64,000 nucleotides of DNA from Microbacterium invictum (GCF_034421375.1 NZ_CP139779.1:1736001-1800000), one strand, 5' to 3'. Positions 24,165 through 32,925 are shown, numbered from the stretch's first letter. Numbers and translations are program-made. Notes: generated by a model from the letters alone, not told the origin.

Positions 24165-25516
24165 GCTGCGGCTTCCTCGTTCAAAGCCACGGCGACCAGG
24201 TGCTTGATGTCGATGCGGTCAGTGCCGCGACCAGGATGGACCTTAATGATGAGGTGCCCACGAACTAGCTCCCGCTGGTGATCCAGTGGCAGCTCATCGA
24301 AGCGCTGAGCAAGGGCCTTCTTCAGATCGACTGCCGCCTGGATCGACGCTCGGTGCTGCGCGTCGATGATTCTTTGACGGAGGTCAGCTAGCACCGACTC
24401 TTGGACCGACTGCGACAGCACCTCTGCTCGCTGGAGAGCGAGAGATTCTGACTCCTTCGCTACGGCGTCCAGCTCGTGCTGCACGGCCTTGTAGCCCACG
24501 CTTCGGACAGCCTTCACCAGCTCGGCCTTCTCCAGCTCCAGCTCGGCCATGCGCCGGTCGATGGTGGTGACGGTGTGCGACTCGTGCGTCTGGACAGAAG
24601 GCGCGAAGAAGAGGGCTTCCACAATGGCCTTCCGGATCGTGTCATCCAGGTACGCCTTCTTGATCGTGGGGTGACTCAGGTCCTGCAGGCAAAGATACGA
24701 GTTGCGGTAGGACAGCCTGCCGTCACAGACGCCACAGATGGCGATTCCAGAGGCCAGATGGCGGATGGTGGCCCCTGGAGAGGTGCGGCGACCCGGAGCG
24801 CTCAGAATCGCTTGAACCCCCTCGAAGAGATCGCGGTCCACGATGCGCGCGACGGACTCATGGGCTTCAAAGCGTTCGCCATTCCAGACCACCCACCCTG
24901 CGTAGCCAGGATTCGCCAGAGTCTCCCGAACTCGGAGCGTGCGCCATCCCAGATTCTTCGCCAGCGAGCGGATGCTGGAGCCGTCCAGGAAGTCCCGGAA
25001 AAGGTTCTGAACTGCCCTCGCCTCCTCCGGGCGGGCAGTGATGTTCCCCGGCTCGAAGCCGAAGCGGCGACGCCCCGGCACAGGCATGCCAGTGGCGGCG
25101 AGCTGTCTGTTCTTCGACAGCTGACGCAACGCCTTCTGTTCGCCCTCGTACTGTGAGAAGGCGGCGACGGTGCGCGCCATCATGCGGCCCTGGGGTGTTG
25201 CGAGATCCAAGATGCCGCCTGAGACAGAGTGGATGTTGACGTTCAGCGCGATGACCCGCTCCAGGTCCGTGCCCTTGCGGACAAGCCTGTCCTGATGCCA
25301 GACCACGATGGCCTTGGGCTTCGCCTTCAGCATCGCCTCGAAGTCCTTGCGAGTCTTGCCGGTGGTCGCGCTGATGTCGTTGTCAACCCAGACCTTGCGA
25401 ACGGTGAGTTCCAGGCTGCGCGCAAGCTCGCGGCACTCCTCCTCCTGCCGCTCGACGGCCAGGCTGCGCCCGTCCTTGTCGATGCTTACGCGGCAGTAGA
25501 TGTCGCAGTCAGTCAT
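24161..25516 (-). CDS. int: Large serine integrase
   Basis: 451 residues from MTDCDIYCRVS (start chosen for AAAGGG 9 nt upstream; ATGs two and six codons earlier exist). The resolvase domain has catalytic Ser11 in YCRVSIDKDG, the Arg motif in VVWHQDRLVRKG and GRMMARTVAAFSQYE. A recombinase domain follows (GSSIRSLAKNLG, NPGYAGWVVWNG), then a zinc-ribbon segment CGVCDGRLSYRNSYLC with only three clear Cys, a coiled coil (about 310-370) and a C-terminal helical region. Short for the family but complete in order. It catalyses attP x attB recombination, here in dprA. Confidence 0.93.
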   Translation of the reverse strand: MTDCDIYCRVSIDKDGRSLAVERQEEECRELARSLELTVRKVWVDNDISATTGKTRKDFEAMLKAKPKAIVVWHQDRLVRKGTDLERVIALNVNIHSVSGGILDLATPQGRMMARTVAAFSQYEGEQKALRQLSKNRQLAATGMPVPGRRRFGFEPGNITARPEEARAVQNLFRDFLDGSSIRSLAKNLGWRTLRVRETLANPGYAGWVVWNGERFEAHESVARIVDRDLFEGVQAILSAPGRRTSPGATIRHLASGIAICGVCDGRLSYRNSYLCLQDLSHPTIKKAYLDDTIRKAIVEALFFAPSVQTHESHTVTTIDRRMAELELEKAELVKAVRSVGYKAVQHELDAVAKESESLALQRAEVLSQSVQESVLADLRQRIIDAQHRASIQAAVDLKKALAQRFDELPLDHQRELVRGHLIIKVHPGRGTDRIDIKHLVAVALNEEAAA

Positions 25517-25537
25517 GATCATGACCCTTTCCACGGG

Positions 25538-25566
25538 GTTCTACGCCTCTGGGGCGTCGATCACAA
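25538..25566 (-). promoter_or_regulatory. Integrase promoter next to attR
   Basis: Minus strand: TTGTGA (25566-25561), 17-bp spacer, TAGAAC (25543-25538), about 22 nt upstream of the chosen integrase start. It lies wholly inside phage DNA, 14 bp from the crossover CAG, so it is kept in both prophage and circular form. Confidence 0.6.
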
Positions 25567-25597
25567 CCTCGCCTAAGTGCAGCGAAACCGACTGATC
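25567..25597. other. attR, right attachment junction
   Basis: Phage sequence (CTCGCCTAAGTG) meets dprA (CGAAACCGACTG) at the shared CAG, 25580-25582. The predicted attB is CGCTTCCTC-CAG-CGAAACC and the predicted attP is GCCTAAGTG-CAG-AGATTTG. Confidence 0.8.
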
Positions 25598-26035
25598 GCA
25601 GCGATCGCAGACGCCACGGTGGTCGTCGAAGCGGGCTGGCGAAGCGGGTCGTTGAACACGGCGGCCCACGCCGCCGCCCTCGGTCGGCCGCTCGGAGCGG
25701 TGCCGGGGCCGATCACCAGCACGGCGTCGGCGGGATGCCACCGGTTGCTGCGCGAGTACGACGCGCGGTGCATCACGTCCGCCGCTGACGTCCGGGAGCT
25801 CCTGGGATGGGAGGACGGCGCGCTCCTCTCCATCGAGGAGGACAGGCGCACCGATCGGACCACGCGTGTCCTGGACGCGCTCAGCGTGCGGACGGAGAGG
25901 GACCTGGTGCACATCGCCCGGTCGTCCGGTCTCGCGCCTGCCGACGTCGAGGCGGAGCTGGGCATCCTTGCGCTCACGGGCGGAGTGGAGCGCGGTCCGC
26001 GCGGATGGCGCAGGGTGGCTTCGGCGACGAGATGA
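25583..26035 (+). pseudogene. dprA: dprA, 3' part, separated by the prophage
   Basis: 150 residues: RNRLIAAIADATVVVEAGWRSGS and PGPITSTASAGCHRLL complete the nucleotide-binding domain, and the winged-helix domain follows (RVLDALSVRTERDLVHIARS). The phage side contributes TAA GTG directly before CAG CGA, so no fusion to phage protein forms; the GTG at 25577 could start a fragment without function. The fragment is undamaged, which implies recent or regularly reversed integration. Confidence 0.92.
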
Positions 26036-26089
26036 GCTCGGCGCCGCGCGCCAGCAGGGGGATGCGGGCGTTTCGGGCATCCTGGGGTG

Positions 26090-27001
26090 ATGCGGCTGTC
26101 CGCGGTCATCGAGCGCTACCTCGCGCACCTGCGCGACGTCCGGCGACTCTCTCCGGCGACCGTGCGCGCGTACCGGGCCGACCTGCGCGACCTCGCCGAT
26201 GTGCTCCAGGATGCCGAGCTCGCTGAGATCTCGCGCGAGGATCTGCGCGAATGGCTCTGGCTCAGCCAGCAGAACGGCGCATCCCGGGCGACTCTCGCGC
26301 GCCGAGCGGCATCGGCGCGCGGCCTGTTCGCGTGGGCGGTGTCCGTCGATGACCTGCCGGCGGACCCCGCCGCCCGTCTGGTCACGCCCAAACGGGGGCG
26401 CTCGCTGCCCACGGTGGCCGCCGCCGATGCGCTCGACCGGATGCTCGCCGAACTCGGTGCCGCGGCCGCCGAGACGGGTGACCCGCTCGCCCTGCGCGAC
26501 CACGCGATCCTCGAGATGCTGTACGGCGCGGGCATCCGGGTCTCAGAGCTCTGCGGCCTCGACCTCGACCACCTCGATCGGGAGCGACGTACGGTGCGGG
26601 TCTGGGGCAAGGGGTCCAAGGAGCGCGTCGTCCCCTTCGGCGCCCCGGCCGCGGGAGCGGTCGACGCCTGGATCGTCCGCGCGCGACCTGTCGTCCTGGC
26701 ACGGCAGACGCAGCGAGACGCGGAGCAGCCGGCACTCTTCCTCGGTGCTCGCGGGGCCCGGCTCGGTCCGCGCACCGTCTACGGCATCGTCTCGCGGACG
26801 GTCGCTCCACTCGTGGGCAGACCCGTCGGTCCCCATGCGCTGCGCCACAGCGCCGCCACCCATCTCCTGGACGGCGGAGCGGATCTGCGGAGCGTGCAGG
26901 AGATCCTCGGCCACGAGAGCCTGGGTACCACGCAGATCTACACCCACGTCTCGCACGAGCGTCTCACCGCCTCGTACCGCCTCGCTCATCCGCGGGCCTG
27001 A
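26090..27001 (+). CDS. xerC: XerC-like tyrosine recombinase
   Basis: 303 residues (ATG at 26090, a GTG codon precedes). Resolves chromosome dimers at dif with XerD. The N-terminal SAM-like domain (IERYLAHLRDVRRLSPATVRAY) is followed by the catalytic domain with Arg in LYGAGIRVSELCGL, Lys in GKGSKERVVPF, HxxR in GPHALRHSAATHLL, His in LGHESLGTTQIYTHV and the Tyr in that segment. It lies downstream of dprA in the same direction, so prophage insertion separates it from the upstream operon promoter. Confidence 0.9.
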   Translation: MRLSAVIERYLAHLRDVRRLSPATVRAYRADLRDLADVLQDAELAEISREDLREWLWLSQQNGASRATLARRAASARGLFAWAVSVDDLPADPAARLVTPKRGRSLPTVAAADALDRMLAELGAAAAETGDPLALRDHAILEMLYGAGIRVSELCGLDLDHLDRERRTVRVWGKGSKERVVPFGAPAAGAVDAWIVRARPVVLARQTQRDAEQPALFLGARGARLGPRTVYGIVSRTVAPLVGRPVGPHALRHSAATHLLDGGADLRSVQEILGHESLGTTQIYTHVSHERLTASYRLAHPRA

Positions 27002-27011
27002 GCCGGCGCCG

Positions 27012-27593
27012 TCAGCAGCAGGGGAGGAGGACGGCGCGGGGGATTCCGCCGAGCAGCAGCATCGGATTGATGTAGACGCCGTCACGGCGCACACCGAAGT
27101 GGAGCGTCCCGGGGTCGCTGTGGCCGCCCCGGGAGAGGGTGGCTACCACCTCCCCGCGGTCGACGGTCGTCCCAGGCTCGAGGAGGCCGGCGGCGGGTTC
27201 GAGCGTCGAGACGAGTCCCTCCCCGTGATCGATCGTCACGACCGGGCGTCCGGCCACCTGTCCACGGAAGGCCACGACTCCGCCCGTAGGCGCGACGATC
27301 TGCGCATCCGACGGCGAATCGATCGGGGCGATGTCGAGGCCTCGGTGACCGGGGGCGTACTCGTGCGCCGGGGCGAGGAAGGGATGGACGAGTCGGAACG
27401 GGTCCAGTGGCCATTCCCACCTCCCCGCGTCCGGAATCGACACGACGTTGCCCGGATCCGCCCCCGGCAGCGCGGCATCGGCCGGAGCGAGGCCGGCGAC
27501 CGCCAGTGCGACCCCGACGACCACGGCCACCCGCATGCGTCCGCGGGGGGACGGCGGGGGAGAGCGCGGAGGTGACGACACAGTCGGTGACAT
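27012..27593 (-). CDS. Secreted M23-family peptidase-like protein, probably degenerate
   Basis: 193 residues with a signal peptide (about residues 20-41, MRVAVVVGVALAVAGLAPADA). The LytM fold is visible: GHRGLDIAP with the zinc His and Asp, VVTIDHGEGLVSTLEP and GTLHFGVRRDG. In active enzymes the last motif is HLHF; here the first His is Thr, and the YxHL block reads VSTLEP, so catalytic residues are missing. It may regulate another wall hydrolase, as EnvC-type proteins do, or bind peptidoglycan. Ends in PCC. Confidence 0.8.
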   Translation of the reverse strand: MSPTVSSPPRSPPPSPRGRMRVAVVVGVALAVAGLAPADAALPGADPGNVVSIPDAGRWEWPLDPFRLVHPFLAPAHEYAPGHRGLDIAPIDSPSDAQIVAPTGGVVAFRGQVAGRPVVTIDHGEGLVSTLEPAAGLLEPGTTVDRGEVVATLSRGGHSDPGTLHFGVRRDGVYINPMLLLGGIPRAVLLPCC

Positions 27594-27919
27594 GAGTCCC
27601 AGGCTCGCCCACCCACGGGCGCTTCGCCTGCGTCATCCCGGATCTGTGCACTTCGCCGAGCAGCGCCACCTGTGGGGAGGAGAGGACGCCGGCGCGTCGA
27701 CGCTGATAGACTTCCTCCTGCACCCCGACATCGGGGTGACTACGCGTGCCCTCAGCGCGAGGCGACGACTCCGGTCCCGCAGCGCGCGGCATCCTTCCCA
27801 CGGTCTCACACTCGGCTTCGTCGCGTGCGGGCGGAAGGCGGTCGGGTACCAGGCACACCGGTCCGATCGACCGGGACGAAACCGAAACGGCGCAGACGCG
27901 CCAGAGAAGGAGAACGGCC
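27594..27919 (+). promoter_or_regulatory. rpsB upstream region
   Basis: 326 bp without a gene. TAGACT (27707-27712) is a plausible -10 with no clear -35; a small hairpin CACCCC-GACATC-GGGGTG (27721-27738) would lie at the very start of the resulting leader of about 200 nt. AAGGAGA precedes the rpsB start. An S2 autoregulatory leader is possible but no known motif was recognised. Confidence 0.4.
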
Positions 27920-28855
27920 ATGGCCGTCGTCACCATCCGCCAGCTGCTCGACAGCGGCGTTCACTTCGGACACCAGACACGCCGGTGGAATCCGAAGGTG
28001 AAGCGCTTCATCCTCACCGAGCGCAGCGGCATCCACATCATCGATCTCCAGCAGTCGCTGTCGTACATCGACAAGGCCTACGAGTTCGTCAAGGAGACCG
28101 TGGCCCACGGCGGCACGGTCCTCTTCGTCGGCACCAAGAAGCAGGCCCAGGAGGTCATCGCCGAGCAGGCGACCCGTGTCGGCCAGCCCTACGTCAACCA
28201 GCGCTGGCTCGGTGGTCTGCTGACGAACTTCCAGACCGTGTCCAAGCGCCTCGCCCGAATGAAGGAGCTCGAAGAGCTGGACTACGACGACCCGGCAGCC
28301 AGCGGCTTCACCAAGAAGGAACTGCTGCTGAAGAAGCGCGAGCTCGACAAGCTGCACAAGTCTCTCGGCGGTATCCGCAACATGTCCAAGACGCCGTCGG
28401 CGATCTGGGTCGTCGACGCCAAGCGCGAGCACCTCGCCGTCGACGAGGCGACGAAGCTCGGCATCCCGGTCATCGGCATCCTCGACACGAACGCCGACCC
28501 GGACGAGTTCCAGTACCCGATCCCCGGCAACGACGACGCCATCCGTTCGGTGTCGCTGCTCACACGCATCATCGCCGACGCCGCCGCGGAGGGCCTCATC
28601 CAGCGCCACCAGCCCTCTGACGAGGCCGAGGCCGCTGAGCCGCTCGCCGACTGGGAGCGCGAGCTCCTCGAGCAGGGCACCACGGTCACGGGTGATGCAG
28701 ATGTCTCGGTCGCTGCGACCGAGACCGCAGCAGACGAGGCCGGTGCCGACGCCGCCGAGCAGGCCGTCGCCGCCGAGAACGCCGCCACCGCCGACGCTTC
28801 CGAGGCCGACGCCGCCGAGGCCACGGCCGACGAGGCGGAGAACACCGAGAAGTAA
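27920..28855 (+). CDS. rpsB: 30S ribosomal protein S2
   Basis: 311 residues. Recognised by [59 protein letters not shown] and [20 protein letters not shown]. The ATG follows AAGGAGA. The last about 70 residues are an Ala/Glu/Asp-rich extension not found in E. coli S2 but usual in this family of bacteria. First gene of rpsB-tsf-pyrH-frr-cdsA. Confidence 0.97.
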   Translation: MAVVTIRQLLDSGVHFGHQTRRWNPKVKRFILTERSGIHIIDLQQSLSYIDKAYEFVKETVAHGGTVLFVGTKKQAQEVIAEQATRVGQPYVNQRWLGGLLTNFQTVSKRLARMKELEELDYDDPAASGFTKKELLLKKRELDKLHKSLGGIRNMSKTPSAIWVVDAKREHLAVDEATKLGIPVIGILDTNADPDEFQYPIPGNDDAIRSVSLLTRIIADAAAEGLIQRHQPSDEAEAAEPLADWERELLEQGTTVTGDADVSVAATETAADEAGADAAEQAVAAENAATADASEADAAEATADEAENTEK

Positions 28856-28860
28856 GCCGT

Positions 28861-28906
28861 CGTCGGTCGGGGCGGGGCCTCTTCGCAGGCCCCGCCCCGA
28901 CCGACG
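28861..28906 (+). terminator. Long GC-rich hairpin between rpsB and tsf
   Basis: Perfect 20-bp inverted repeat (28861-28880 and 28887-28906) with loop CTTCGC. There is no T-run after it, so it may act as partial terminator, RNA-stability element or attenuator setting the S2 to EF-Ts ratio. Confidence 0.75.
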
Positions 28907-28949
28907 CCCATGCACACGACAGCACCCGCCACATAAGGAGCCGCCACCC

Positions 28950-29777
28950 ATGGCAAACTTCACCATCGCCGACATCAAGGCTCTTCGCGAGCAGCTCGGC
29001 ACCGGAATGGTCGACACCAAGAAGGCCCTCGAGGAGGCCGACGGCGATGTCGAGAAGGCCGTCGAGATCCTGCGCCTGAAGGGCGCGAAGGGCAACGCCA
29101 AGCGCGCCGATCGCTCGACGAGCGAGGGCCTGATCGCTGCTCGCGAGGAGGCCGGCAAGGTCACCATGATCGAGCTCGCCTGCGAGACCGACTTCGTCGC
29201 CAAGAACGACCGCTTCGTCGCCCTCGCGGACAAGGTCGTCGAGGCCGCCGCGAACGCCGGGGCCGATTCCGTCGAGGCGGCGCTGGCGGCTCCCGCCGGG
29301 TCGCAGACCGTCGCCGAACTGATCTCGGACGAAGCCGCGATCATCGGCGAGAAGGTCGAGCTGCGTCGCGTGCGTACCCTCGCCGGCGAGCACTTCGAGG
29401 TCTACCTGCACAAGACCAACAAGGACCTGCCGCCGCAGGTCGGTGTCGTGCTGGCCTACTCGGGGGACGACGCCGAAACCGCCCGCAGCCTCGCCCAGCA
29501 CATCTCCTTCGCCAACCCCTCGTACCTCTCACGCGACGAGGTTCCCGAGGAGGACGTGGAGAAGGAGCGTCAGATCGTCACGGAGATCTCCCGCAACGAA
29601 GGCAAGCCCGAAGCGGCGCTGCCCAAGATCGTCGAGGGGCGCGTGAACGCCTTCTTCAAGCAGGTGTCGCTCCTGGACCAGGACTACGCCCGCGACAACA
29701 AGCAGTCGGTGGCCCAGGTCGCGAAGGACGCCGGCCTGACCCTGACCGGGTTCGCCCGGTTCAAGGTCGGCGCCTGA
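28950..29777 (+). CDS. tsf: Elongation factor Ts
   Basis: 275 residues. Nucleotide exchange factor for EF-Tu. N-terminal UBA-like domain with LREQLGTGMVDTKKALEEAD and the core TDFVAKNDRF, then the dimerisation region. The ATG follows AAGGAG. Ends in a typical QSVAQVAKDAGLTLTGFARF. A terminator follows. Confidence 0.97.
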   Translation: MANFTIADIKALREQLGTGMVDTKKALEEADGDVEKAVEILRLKGAKGNAKRADRSTSEGLIAAREEAGKVTMIELACETDFVAKNDRFVALADKVVEAAANAGADSVEAALAAPAGSQTVAELISDEAAIIGEKVELRRVRTLAGEHFEVYLHKTNKDLPPQVGVVLAYSGDDAETARSLAQHISFANPSYLSRDEVPEEDVEKERQIVTEISRNEGKPEAALPKIVEGRVNAFFKQVSLLDQDYARDNKQSVAQVAKDAGLTLTGFARFKVGA

Positions 29778-29785
29778 GACGCCGC

Positions 29786-29822
29786 AAGGGCCCGCATCGA
29801 TCCGCCGTCGATGCGGGCCCTT
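29786..29822 (+). terminator. Intrinsic terminator after tsf
   Basis: 15-bp perfect stem (29786-29800 and 29808-29822) with a 7-nt loop and a short T tract (TTTC). Confidence 0.85.
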
Positions 29823-29863
29823 TCTCACGCTTCGATAGTCTGCGTTGGACGAGAGGATGACCT

Positions 29864-30583
29864 GTGATCGATGAGACGAGCCACCGCCGTCGAGTACTGC
29901 TGAAGCTGTCGGGGGAGGCGTTCGGCGGAGGGCAGCTCGGGGTCAACCCCGACATCGTCAGCCAGATCGCCCGCGAGATCGCCGCCGCGGTCGACCGGGT
30001 CGAGATCGCCGTGGTGGTCGGCGGCGGGAACTTCTTCCGCGGCGCCGAACTCAGCCAGCGCGGAATGGACCGCGGCCGTGCGGACTACATGGGCATGCTC
30101 GGCACGGTGATGAACGCCCTCGCATTGCAGGACTTCCTGGAGCAGGCCGGAGCCGCGACACGCGTGCAGTCGGCGATCTCGATGACCCAGGTCGCCGAGC
30201 CGTACATCCCGCGCCGGGCCGAGCGCCACATGGAGAAGGGTCGGGTCGTCATCTTCGGCGCCGGAGCCGGGCTCCCCTACTTCTCCACCGACACGGTTGC
30301 CGCCCAGCGTGCCCTGGAGATCGGTGCCGTCGAGGTCCTGGTGGCCAAGAACGGCGTGGACGGCGTCTACACCGCGGATCCGCGGAAGGATCCCACGGCG
30401 ACGCGCATCGATCGCATCACCTACATCGATGCTCTCCAGCGCGGCCTGAAGGTGGTCGACTCGACGGCGTTCAGCCTGTGCATGGACAACGGCATGGACA
30501 TGCGCGTGTTCGGAATGGAGCCGGAGGGCAACGTCACCCGCGCCCTGCTGGGCGAGTCCATCGGCACGCTGGTCACCGTCTGA
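29864..30583 (+). CDS. pyrH: UMP kinase
   Basis: 239 residues from a GTG with GAGAGGAT upstream. Phosphorylates UMP to UDP. Blocks: [61 protein letters not shown] and [16 protein letters not shown], all typical of bacterial PyrH. Has its own promoter-like element (TAGTCT) after the tsf terminator. Confidence 0.96.
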   Translation: MIDETSHRRRVLLKLSGEAFGGGQLGVNPDIVSQIAREIAAAVDRVEIAVVVGGGNFFRGAELSQRGMDRGRADYMGMLGTVMNALALQDFLEQAGAATRVQSAISMTQVAEPYIPRRAERHMEKGRVVIFGAGAGLPYFSTDTVAAQRALEIGAVEVLVAKNGVDGVYTADPRKDPTATRIDRITYIDALQRGLKVVDSTAFSLCMDNGMDMRVFGMEPEGNVTRALLGESIGTLVTV

Positions 30584-30669
30584 GCGCGGCGGGCCCGCCA
30601 CCGCGTGCTGCTCCGGCCCGGCCGGGGGCGCGCACTAGACTTCTGATGAGTTCGGAGAATGGAGTTCCT

Positions 30670-31224
30670 GTGATCGCCGACGTACTGGCAGATGCCGCTT
30701 CCCGCATGGATCGTGCGGTCGAGGCCGCGAAGGAGGACTTCGCGACCGTTCGCACGGGACGCGCCAACCCGCAGCTGTTCCAGAAGATCCTGGTCGACTA
30801 CTACGGCTCGCCCACGCCGCTCGCGCAGCTGGCCTCGCTGAACAACACGGAGGCACGTACCCTCGTCGTCACTCCCTACGACAAGTCGGCGCTGAAGGCC
30901 ATCGAGCAGGCGATCCGCGACACGCCGAACCTCGGGGCCAATCCCACCAACGACGGCAACATCGTCCGGGTGACTTTGCCCGAGCTCACCCAGGAGCGCC
31001 GCAAGGAGTTCGTCAAGATCGTGCGCTCCAAGGGTGAGGACGCCAAAGTGCACGTGCGCGGCATCCGCCGCAAGGCCAAGGACGACCTGGACGCCCTGAA
31101 GAGCGAGGTCGGCGAGGACGAGATCTCCCGCGGTGAGAAGGAGCTCGACGCTCTGACGCGCACGCACGTCGACGCCATCGATGACGCGCTCAAGCGCAAA
31201 GAGGCTGAGCTGCTCGAAGTGTGA
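30670..31224 (+). CDS. frr: Ribosome recycling factor
   Basis: 184 residues from the GTG at 30670, giving the normal RRF length; GGAG is just upstream and an ATG eight codons earlier is less likely. Contains [44 protein letters not shown] and [19 protein letters not shown] -10-like element at about 30636 may give a separate promoter. Confidence 0.95.
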   Translation: MIADVLADAASRMDRAVEAAKEDFATVRTGRANPQLFQKILVDYYGSPTPLAQLASLNNTEARTLVVTPYDKSALKAIEQAIRDTPNLGANPTNDGNIVRVTLPELTQERRKEFVKIVRSKGEDAKVHVRGIRRKAKDDLDALKSEVGEDEISRGEKELDALTRTHVDAIDDALKRKEAELLEV

Positions 31225-31231
31225 GTCGGTC

Positions 31232-32281
31232 ATGACAGACACCGCGGGCGGAGAGCGGGGCAGCGACGCCCCCGAGGCTCCCGCGACCCGTCGGGAGGCC
31301 GCCGCAGCGCGACGCGGACTGGCGGCCGGCGAGCCCGGATTCCAGACGCACGTGCGGGCCGCCCGGAGCGAACTGGAGACCCAGCTCGCGCATGCGCGAG
31401 CGGAGTTTGAGGAAGCCAACGCCCGGATCACCCAGCGCACCGGGCGGAACCTGATCCTGGCGATCCTCATCGGCCTCGCGATCGGCGTCGTCGTGCTGGC
31501 CTCCCTCATCTTCTTCAAGCAGCTGTTCGTCCTTTTCGCGCTGGCTGCCAGCACCCTGGGCACCTTCGAGTTCAGCCGCGCGCTGCGCACGTCGGGCCGA
31601 AAGGTCGACGTCGTCGCCCAGCTGATCGCGGGAACCCTCCTGGTGCTGGCCGGATTCTTCCTGCAGCCCTGGCTGCACTGGATCGGCGCCTTCGCCGCGG
31701 TGGCGCTCGTGGTGGTGTGGCGCCTCGTGGGTCAGCTGTTCGCCGACGACGGCAGATCGCACGGGCGTGTGCTCGGGGATGTCCTTGTCGCCGCCTTCGT
31801 ACAGCTCTACGTCCCGTTCCTGGCGAGCCTGTGCGTCGCCCTGCTCGCCCAGGACGGCGGTCAGTGGTGGGTCCTCGCGTTCATCATCGTCGCCGTGGCC
31901 TCCGACACCGGCGCCTACGTCTCGGGACTCACGCTCGGGCGGAGCGGTCGGCACCCGATGGCCCCGCGTATCAGCCCGAAGAAGACATGGGAGGGCTTCG
32001 CCGGGGCGGCGGTGGCCGCGGTGATCGCGGGACTGCTCCTCGCCCCACTCATGCTGGGCCTGCCGATCTGGACGGGCGTCGTCATCGGATTGGTGATCCT
32101 CGGCACGGCGACGGCCGGCGACCTCGGCGAGTCCATGATCAAGCGCGATCTCGGCATCAAGGACATGAGTTCGTGGCTCCCGGGTCACGGGGGAGTCCTC
32201 GACCGCCTCGACTCGATCCTCCCGTCCACGACCGCCGCGCTGGCGCTGTACTACCTGCTCTCGCCGTTGGGAGTCGCATGA
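31232..32281 (+). CDS. cdsA: Phosphatidate cytidylyltransferase
   Basis: 349 residues. Makes CDP-diacylglycerol for phospholipid synthesis in the membrane. A long polar N-terminal extension with a helical segment precedes about eight membrane spans. The family signature is at the C terminus: SDTGAYVSGLTLGRSG, ISPKKTWEGFAGA, GDLGESMIKRDLGIKD and PGHGGVLDRLDSIL. Its stop overlaps the next ATG. Confidence 0.95.
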   Translation: MTDTAGGERGSDAPEAPATRREAAAARRGLAAGEPGFQTHVRAARSELETQLAHARAEFEEANARITQRTGRNLILAILIGLAIGVVVLASLIFFKQLFVLFALAASTLGTFEFSRALRTSGRKVDVVAQLIAGTLLVLAGFFLQPWLHWIGAFAAVALVVVWRLVGQLFADDGRSHGRVLGDVLVAAFVQLYVPFLASLCVALLAQDGGQWWVLAFIIVAVASDTGAYVSGLTLGRSGRHPMAPRISPKKTWEGFAGAAVAAVIAGLLLAPLMLGLPIWTGVVIGLVILGTATAGDLGESMIKRDLGIKDMSSWLPGHGGVLDRLDSILPSTTAALALYYLLSPLGVA

Positions 32282-32868
32282 CCGAGCTTCGATCGTCCGA
32301 GACCGCGGCGGGAGACTCCAGACCCCGCGCGGCATTCCCTGTCACTCACGGCCGCGAGAAGGGATACGACCGCGACGCCGTGGATGACTTCCTGCTGCGT
32401 GCCCGTGAGTCCTTCGAGGGGCGGGCGGCCGATCCCCTGAATTCGTGGGATGTCCGCCACGCCGCCTTCGCGCTGGTGCGCGGCGGCTACGTCATCGACG
32501 CGGTCGACTCGGCCCTCGGCCGGATCGAGGATGCCTTCGCGGCCCGCGAACGCGAAGCCGAGGTCGGGCGGCTCGGTGCCGCCGGCTGGGTCGGGCGGAC
32601 GCGAGAACTCGCCCAGGAGGTGCTGGATCGACTCTCGCGCCCGGAGGGACGACGCTTCGACCGCGTCAGCGTCCTCCGTTTCGGCTACCGCATCGACGAG
32701 GTCGACCTGGTCGCAGACCGCATCTGCCGCTACTTGGAGTCCGGTCAGACCGTGACGGTCGAGCAGGTTCGCGCCGTCGCCTTCCGCATGCAGCGCGGCG
32801 GGTATCGCGAGCAGCAGGTCGATGCGGTGCTCGACGCGGTCGTGGAAGTCATGCTCGCGGTGTCGTGA
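32278..32868 (+). CDS. DivIVA-domain-like protein
   Basis: 196 residues, soluble, with three repeats of a short motif in which a Tyr/Asp pair begins a helix (EKGYDRDAVDDFLLRARESF, RGGYVIDAVDSALGRIEDAF, RFGYRIDEVDLVADRICRYL, RGGYREQQVDAVLDAVVEVM - four in all). This GYxxxxVD unit is the DivIVA/DUF3349-like N-terminal signature used in cell-pole and division proteins. Starts inside the cdsA stop (ATGA). Function not established. Confidence 0.75.
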   Translation: MTELRSSETAAGDSRPRAAFPVTHGREKGYDRDAVDDFLLRARESFEGRAADPLNSWDVRHAAFALVRGGYVIDAVDSALGRIEDAFAAREREAEVGRLGAAGWVGRTRELAQEVLDRLSRPEGRRFDRVSVLRFGYRIDEVDLVADRICRYLESGQTVTVEQVRAVAFRMQRGGYREQQVDAVLDAVVEVMLAVS

Positions 32869-32925
32869 CGGCCCGCCGGCGGCTCGTGGCGGGATGGCAG
32901 CCGGATCGGTAGAATCGGCGGCACT

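Larger units (their letters stand above)
9039..25582. mobile_element. Compact siphovirus-like prophage inserted in dprA
   Basis: About 16.5 kb between two copies of the trinucleotide CAG where the dprA frame is broken and rejoined. It carries a large serine integrase at the right end, a full set of head and tail genes on the minus strand, and lower-GC sequence than its surroundings. The boundaries are inferred from reconstruction of DprA: joining 9041 to 25583 restores an uninterrupted FLQ-RNRLIAAI. No endolysin, replication gene or classical repressor was recognised. Actinophages of 14-18 kb with this head-tail layout are known (for example Rhodococcus RRH1 and Arthrobacter cluster AN), so the size need not mean decay. 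Confidence 0.93.

Noticed and set aside
24161..25534. Longer integrase start at 25534 or 25522
   Set aside because: The ATG at 25516 has the best ribosome binding site spacing and places the catalytic Ser at the usual position 11.
9039..25582. Element considered as an ICE or a phage-inducible satellite
   Set aside because: No relaxase or conjugation genes, and it has its own capsid, portal, terminase and tail genes, which satellites usually borrow; lack of an endolysin keeps helper dependence as an open question.
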